From Mycolicibacterium sp. P9-22 (GTDB lineage: Bacteria; Actinomycetota; Actinomycetes; Mycobacteriales; Mycobacteriaceae), in the NCBI RefSeq assembly GCF_008329585.1, contig NZ_NPKP01000010.1:124001-188000 (forward strand): DNA of 64,000 nt, written 5' to 3'. A model generated the notes under the pieces. It searched no databases and was not told the origin of the DNA. It saw only the letters and a program-made list of their open reading frames with translations. The position numbers and the translations under genes are program-made. Numbering within the stretch: the first letter of the stretch is position 1; every line of letters starts with the position of its first letter. This document shows, in pieces, positions 60,026 through 64,000 of this stretch.

Positions 60026-60766
60026 AAGAATACGCGGCTTGCGGGCCGCACAGCACTGGTCACCGGCTCCACCGGCGGTCTGGGCGTGGCCATCGCACAC
60101 GCCCTCGCCGCCGAGGGAGCAGCCGTGGTCGTCACCGGCCGCAACAAGGATCGCGGCGACGCCGTCGTGGCCGAAATCCAGGCGTCCGGTGGCCAAGCGA
60201 GGTTCGTCGCCGCCGATCTCGGCGGAGGCGAATCCGAGATCCGCGGCTTGGCGGAGGCCGCCGGACCCGTCGACATCCTGGTCAACAACGCCGGCATCTG
60301 GTCCACCCCGCAACCCACCGAGCAGATCTCGGAGGCCACCCTGCTGGAGTCCTACCGGGCCAATGTCATCGGGCCGTTCCTGCTCACCGGCGCCCTGGCC
60401 CCGGCGATGGCGCAGCGCGGGCACGGTGCGGTGGTCAACATCGGGTCCATCACCGGCCTGATTGGCGGCGACAAGTCGGCGCTGTACAACTCGACGAAGG
60501 CCGCCGTGCACTCGCTCACCAAATCGTGGGCCGCCGAGTACGGGCCGTCCGGGGTCCGGGTGAACGCCGTCGCCCCCGGGCCGATCGCCACCGAGCGCGC
60601 CGCCGAGGCGGCCGATCACATCGCGCCGGTGCTGGCCCGCATCCCGTCGCGGCGGATGAGCACCCCCGAGGAGGTCGCCGCGGCGGTGGTCTTCCTGGCC
60701 GGTGACGATGCCGCGAATATCCACGGCGCGGTGCTCAGTGTGGACGGGGGCTGGGCGGCGACGTAA
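60017..60766 (+). CDS. Short-chain dehydrogenase/reductase
   Basis: A 249-residue classical SDR. TGSTGGLG at 16-23 (TGxxxGxG), NNAG near 91, catalytic Ser in IGSITG, YNSTK (YxxxK) and PEEVAAAVVFLAGDDA. NAD(P) preference cannot be told. ATG 60017 sits in the second operator. Substrate unknown; it is probably induced by the ligand of the divergent TetR. Confidence 0.88.
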   Translation: MSPKNTRLAGRTALVTGSTGGLGVAIAHALAAEGAAVVVTGRNKDRGDAVVAEIQASGGQARFVAADLGGGESEIRGLAEAAGPVDILVNNAGIWSTPQPTEQISEATLLESYRANVIGPFLLTGALAPAMAQRGHGAVVNIGSITGLIGGDKSALYNSTKAAVHSLTKSWAAEYGPSGVRVNAVAPGPIATERAAEAADHIAPVLARIPSRRMSTPEEVAAAVVFLAGDDAANIHGAVLSVDGGWAAT

Positions 60767-60790
60767 CAGATGGCCTAGATTCTGTTACGT
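60761..60790. promoter_or_regulatory. Inverted repeat spanning the DoxX promoter
   Basis: Perfect 10-bp arms ACGTAACAGA (60761-60770) and TCTGTTACGT (60781-60790) with a 10-base spacer. The spacer and right arm contain TAGATT (60776-60781), a -10 box 7 bases before GTG 60789, so the repeat covers a leaderless promoter. Likely operator; the left arm also overlaps the SDR stop. Confidence 0.6.
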
Positions 60791-61301
60791 GGCTTCTGAT
60801 ACTGCGATCCTCATTCTGCGTGTGGTGCTCGGCCTGACCATGGCCGCCCACGGCTACAACAAGTTCTTCGGTGGCGGGCGCATCCCGGGCACCGCGGGCT
60901 GGTTCGACAGCATCGGCATGAAGCCGGGCCTGTTCCACGCCCGTGTCGCGGCCACCACCGAGATCGCCGCCGGCCTCGGTCTGGCGCTGGGCCTGTTGAC
61001 GCCGGTGCCGGCCGCCGGATTTGTGGCGCTCATGCTGGTGGCGGCGTGGACGGTGCACCGGCACAACGGCTTCTTCATCGTCAAGGAGGGCTGGGAGTAC
61101 AACCTGGTGCTCGCGGTGGCCGCGGTGGCCATCGCCGGCACCGGCGCGGGCCGCTACAGCCTCGATCACCTGCTGTTCTCCGGTACCGATATCGCGTCCT
61201 GGCTCTCGGGCTGGTGCGGCCTGGCCATCGCCGCGGGTCTCGGCCTGCTCGGCGGCATCGGGCAGCTGGTCATCTTCTTCCGTCCCCCGGCCAAGGCCTG
61301 A
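60789..61301 (+). CDS. DoxX family membrane protein
   Basis: A 170-residue DoxX protein with four TM helices (about 4-22, 48-68, 76-95, 140-162). Opening ILILRVVLGLTMAAHGYNKFFGGG is the family mark. In M. tuberculosis DoxX works with SodA and SseA in a redox complex; others are of unknown role. GTG 60789, predicted leaderless. Confidence 0.85.
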   Translation: MASDTAILILRVVLGLTMAAHGYNKFFGGGRIPGTAGWFDSIGMKPGLFHARVAATTEIAAGLGLALGLLTPVPAAGFVALMLVAAWTVHRHNGFFIVKEGWEYNLVLAVAAVAIAGTGAGRYSLDHLLFSGTDIASWLSGWCGLAIAAGLGLLGGIGQLVIFFRPPAKA

Positions 61302-61315
61302 CGTACCTGGCTTTA

Positions 61316-61336
61316 CGTCAAGATGACGATTAATCT
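61316..61336 (+). promoter_or_regulatory. Operator and -10 box before Nudix-HTH gene
   Basis: CGTCA-N3-TGACG (61316-61328) precedes TAATCT (61331-61336), which ends 6 bases before GTG 61343. A regulator bound there would block the promoter; the Nudix-HTH protein itself is the candidate. Confidence 0.5.
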
Positions 61337-61342
61337 GGGGTG

Positions 61343-62041
61343 GTGTCGCGCTACGACCCCGGTGAACACCCGTCGGTGGCGGTCACCGTCGACCTGGTGG
61401 CCCTGACCATCCGCGACGACGCATTGTGCGCGCTGGTGATCCGCCGCGGTGAGGAGCCGCATGCCGGACGCTGGGCGCTGCCGGGTGGATTCGTGCGTTC
61501 CGACGAGGATCTCGATGCGGCGGCGGGTCGGGAACTGGTCGAGGAAACCGGGCTGCCTGCCGACCGGTTGCATCTCGAACAGCTCGGTACTTATGGTGCG
61601 CCGCAACGTGACCCGCGGATGCGTGTCATCACCGTCGCCTATCTCGGCCTGGCTCCCGATCTGCCCCCGCCGACTCCCGGTGGTGGCGCGGCGGGCGCGT
61701 GGTGGGTGCCGGTCGAGCAATTGTCGGGCGCCGCGCTGGCCTTCGACCATGCCGCGATTCTGGCCGATGGCATCGAGCGTGCCCGCGCCAAGATCGAATA
61801 CACCCCGCTGGCCACCGCCTTCTGCGCCGACGAGTTCACCGTCGCAGAGCTGCGCAGGGTCTACGAGATCGTGTGGGGCGCAACACTGGACAGCCGCAAT
61901 TTTCACCGCAAGGTGACCGGCGCGCCCGGCTTCCTGGTTCCGGTCGGGCGGACCACCGGTCGTGACGGCGGGCGTCCGGCCCAGCTGTATCGCCGCGGTG
62001 AGCTACGACTTCTGCATCCGCCGATGATGCGCACCGGCTGA
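61343..62041 (+). CDS. NrtR-like regulator: Nudix domain plus winged HTH
   Basis: A 232-residue two-part protein. Residues 1-145 are a Nudix domain with an intact box: G-x5-E-x7-REL-V-EETGL. Residues ~150-232 form a winged HTH (YTPLATAFCADEFTVAELRRVYEIVWG, then RNFHRKVTG). NrtR regulators bind ADP-ribose-type ligands and control NAD genes or other metabolism. The box is complete, so hydrolase activity may remain. GTG 61343 from the -10 box; GTG 61340 is one codon earlier. No NAD genes are adjacent. Confidence 0.85.
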   Translation: MSRYDPGEHPSVAVTVDLVALTIRDDALCALVIRRGEEPHAGRWALPGGFVRSDEDLDAAAGRELVEETGLPADRLHLEQLGTYGAPQRDPRMRVITVAYLGLAPDLPPPTPGGGAAGAWWVPVEQLSGAALAFDHAAILADGIERARAKIEYTPLATAFCADEFTVAELRRVYEIVWGATLDSRNFHRKVTGAPGFLVPVGRTTGRDGGRPAQLYRRGELRLLHPPMMRTG

Positions 62042-62067
62042 GATGGCCGAAGTGCTGGCGATAAAGC

Positions 62068-62085
62068 TAGAACACGTTCTAGTCT
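62068..62085 (+). promoter_or_regulatory. KstR-type operator over leaderless promoter
   Basis: TAGAACACGTTCTA (62068-62081) fits TNNAACNNGTTNNA. It overlaps TAGTCT (62080-62085), a -10 box 7 bases before ATG 62093. Confidence 0.7.
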
Positions 62086-62092
62086 GACCGCC

Positions 62093-63838
62093 ATGGGATT
62101 CCTCAAGCAGAACACCCCGGTGGTCGATCTGGAGGAGTGGAGCAAGGGCACCCGCGCCGAGAAGATCGTCCCGATGGCCCGGCACTGGGCCGAGGTCGGC
62201 TTCGGTACGCCGGTCGCCTTGCACCTGTTCTACGTCCTCAAGATCCTCGCGTACATCGTGGTGGCCTGGCTGCTGGTGCTCGCCACCACCGACGGGCTCG
62301 GCGGATTCACCGAATTCTCCTCCTGGTACAACGAGCCGATCCTCTATCAGAAGGTCGTGTTCTACACGATGCTGTTCGAGGTCATCGGCCTGGGCTGCGG
62401 GTTCGGCCCGCTGAACAACCGGTTCTTCCCGCCGATGGGATCGATCCTGTACTGGTTGCGGCCCAGGACGATTCGGCTGCCGCCGTGGCCCAACCGCATC
62501 CCACTGACCAAGGGCGATGCGCGCGGCCCGGTGGATGTGCTGCTCTACGGGGCACTGCTGGTGATGTTGGTCGTCGCGCTGTTCTCCCAGGGCACCGGGC
62601 CGATCGGCGAACTCGGCACCGAGGTCGGCGTGCTGCCGGTCTGGCAGACCGCGGCGATCCTTGCCCTGCTGGCGCTGGCCGGTTTGCGCGACAAGGTGAT
62701 CTTCCTGGCCGCCCGCGGTGAGGTGTACGGGTCGCTGGCGGTCTGCTTTCTCTTCAGCGGCGCCGACATCATCATCGCGGCGAAGCTGGTCTGCCTGGTG
62801 ATCTGGATGGGTGCGGCGACCTCCAAACTCAACAAGCATTTCCCGTTCGTCATCTCCACGATGATGAGCAACAACCCCGTCTTCCGCTCGCCCGCCATCA
62901 AGCGGAAGTTCTTCGAGCACTTCCCCGATGACCTGCGTCCGGGCCCGGCATCCCGCTTCATTGGGCACTTCTCCACCGCGATCGAGGGACTGGTGCCGCT
63001 GGTGCTGTTCTTCAGCCACGGCGGGTGGGCGACGGCCATCGCCGCGTTCGTCATGCTGGTCTTCCACTTCGGCATCCTGAGCTCGATCCCGATGGGGGTG
63101 CCGCTGGAATGGAACGTCTTCATGATGTTCAGCGTGGTGGCGCTGTTCGTGGGCCACCCCGGGATCGGGCTCGGCGACCTGTCCAGCCCGTGGCCGATCG
63201 TGTTGCTGGTGGTGGTGGCCGGCACCGTGGTGCTGGGAAACCTGTTCCCGCGCAAGATCTCCTTCCTGCCCGGTATGCGCTACTACGCGGGCAACTGGGA
63301 CACCTCGCTGTGGTGCATCAAGCCCTCGGCGGATGCCAAGATCGCGGCCGGCATCGTGGCGATCGCCAGCATGCCTGCCGCGCAGCTGGAGAAGTTCTAC
63401 GGCAGCAAGGAAGCCGCCCAGATCCCGATGTACATGGGATATGCGTTCCGGTCCTTCAATACTCACGGTCGCGCGCTGTTCACCCTGGCGCACCGCGCGA
63501 TGGCCGGGCACAACGAGGACGACTACACCCTCACCGATGGGGAGCGCATGGTCAGCACCGCCATCGGGTGGAACTTCGGCGACGGCCACATGAGCAACGA
63601 GCAGTTGGTGGCGGCGTTGCAGCAGCGCTGCCATTTCGAGCCGGGGGAGGTGCGCATCGTCATGCTCGACGCGCAGCCCATCCACCGGCAGACCCAGCAG
63701 TACCGGCTCGTCGATGCCGCCACCGGCGAGTTCGAGCGCGGCCATGTCAAGGTCGCCGACATGGTGATCCGTCAACCGTGGGATGACACCGTGCCGGTAT
63801 ATGACGTGCAGACAACAGGGCGCACCAGCGCCTCGTGA
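62093..63838 (+). CDS. DUF3556 multi-pass membrane protein
   Basis: A 581-residue DUF3556 protein with about 8-10 TM segments between residues 40 and 385 (for example VLKILAYIVVAWLLVLATT, IVLLVVVAGTVVLGNLF) and a soluble C-terminal ~190 residues (FLPGMRYYAGNWDTSLW, GWNFGDGHMSNEQLVA). No catalytic motif is known to me. The KstR-type operator over its promoter suggests a place in sterol or lipid metabolism. Predicted leaderless. Confidence 0.82.
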   Translation: MGFLKQNTPVVDLEEWSKGTRAEKIVPMARHWAEVGFGTPVALHLFYVLKILAYIVVAWLLVLATTDGLGGFTEFSSWYNEPILYQKVVFYTMLFEVIGLGCGFGPLNNRFFPPMGSILYWLRPRTIRLPPWPNRIPLTKGDARGPVDVLLYGALLVMLVVALFSQGTGPIGELGTEVGVLPVWQTAAILALLALAGLRDKVIFLAARGEVYGSLAVCFLFSGADIIIAAKLVCLVIWMGAATSKLNKHFPFVISTMMSNNPVFRSPAIKRKFFEHFPDDLRPGPASRFIGHFSTAIEGLVPLVLFFSHGGWATAIAAFVMLVFHFGILSSIPMGVPLEWNVFMMFSVVALFVGHPGIGLGDLSSPWPIVLLVVVAGTVVLGNLFPRKISFLPGMRYYAGNWDTSLWCIKPSADAKIAAGIVAIASMPAAQLEKFYGSKEAAQIPMYMGYAFRSFNTHGRALFTLAHRAMAGHNEDDYTLTDGERMVSTAIGWNFGDGHMSNEQLVAALQQRCHFEPGEVRIVMLDAQPIHRQTQQYRLVDAATGEFERGHVKVADMVIRQPWDDTVPVYDVQTTGRTSAS

Positions 63839-63947
63839 GCTAAGCGACATGCTTGGTCACGAACCTCTGGACGGACCACGCTTACGCGCATAAGCTCGCC
63901 TGAAGTGTCGCATCGGTGCGGCCCGACAGACGTGAAGGTGACTGACC

Positions 63948-64000
63948 TTGAGTAACTCCATTGCGGTCTTCAACCCATCGAACGAAGAGCAGATCGCCGA
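63948..64000 (+). CDS. Probable aldehyde dehydrogenase, N-terminal fragment
   Basis: TTG 63948 opens a frame running off the window: MSNSIAVFNPSNEEQIA. The AVFNPSNEEQIA pattern is typical of the N-terminus of aldehyde dehydrogenases (xNPxTGE). AGGTGA lies 6 bases upstream. Only 17 residues are visible, so the call rests on that short pattern. Confidence 0.4.
   Translation, partial: MSNSIAVFNPSNEEQIA

Noticed and set aside
62003..63850. A 615-codon minus-strand frame opposite the DUF3556 gene
   Set aside because: Low-complexity translation (His, Gln, Arg, Asp) and complete overlap with a membrane protein that has a promoter and clear TM pattern.
1..64000. CRISPR arrays, tRNA/rRNA genes, IS elements, prophage genes
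   Set aside because: No regularly spaced repeats, cloverleaf sequence, transposase, integrase or phage structural protein was seen in the window.

Overview
The window is high-GC mycobacterial chromosome, most likely from a rapid-growing Mycolicibacterium. The evidence is the gene content and order: coaA, glyA, desA2, phoH2, polysaccharide deacetylase, fum, glpX, DUF4245, AI-2E exporter, 3beta-HSD, xseB-xseA, lipid-droplet protein, ispH and ychF follow the order I know for Rv1092c-Rv1112 of M. tuberculosis. An arr gene, a full mce operon, GTG starts and leaderless promoters (TANNNT 6-9 bases before the start codon) agree with this. No rRNA, tRNA, IS element, prophage, CRISPR array or origin was seen, and no gene-free stretch exceeds about 240 bases.

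Layout. 1-2454: a 5'-truncated gene, a small membrane protein and an FAD monooxygenase. 2426-17957: housekeeping backbone (pantothenate kinase, DUF885 peptidase, serine hydroxymethyltransferase, acyl-ACP desaturase, PhoH2, deacetylase, fumarase, GlpX) with local insertions (PRC-barrel, MFS/SnoaL pair, SDR/epimerase pair). 18017-25515: a P450 divergent from a TetR gene, then a four-gene operon of two tandem sulfatases, a HAD phosphatase and a formylglycine-generating enzyme. 25612-34740: backbone resumes with 3beta-HSD, XseAB, IspH, a lipoprotein PBP and YchF.

34741-41884 is accessory: an OLD-like ATPase/TOPRIM gene of lower GC sits directly after ychF and is followed by a 24-bp near-copy of the ychF 3' end, which suggests site-specific insertion. 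Beyond it lie a P-loop kinase, Arr (rifampicin ADP-ribosyltransferase), an F420-type nitroreductase, two VOC proteins, DUF72, a UdgX-type uracil-DNA glycosylase, a TmrB-like ATPase, a YiiX-like hydrolase and a small membrane protein.

41868-64000: a kinase/aminotransferase fusion and alpha/beta hydrolase, then a TetR gene and a complete mce3-type operon (yrbEA, yrbEB, mceA-F, two Mam proteins) that probably runs on into an epoxide-hydrolase-like gene and a WS/DGAT-like gene. A TetR/SDR divergent pair with twin operators, DoxX, a Nudix-HTH regulator, a DUF3556 membrane protein and the start of a probable aldehyde dehydrogenase end the window.

Three perfect matches to the KstR sterol-regulator consensus lie before the epimerase/SDR pair, the 3beta-HSD and the DUF3556 gene. 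Together with the mce importer, P450 and sulfatases they suggest a lipid/steroid uptake and catabolism theme spread through the window.
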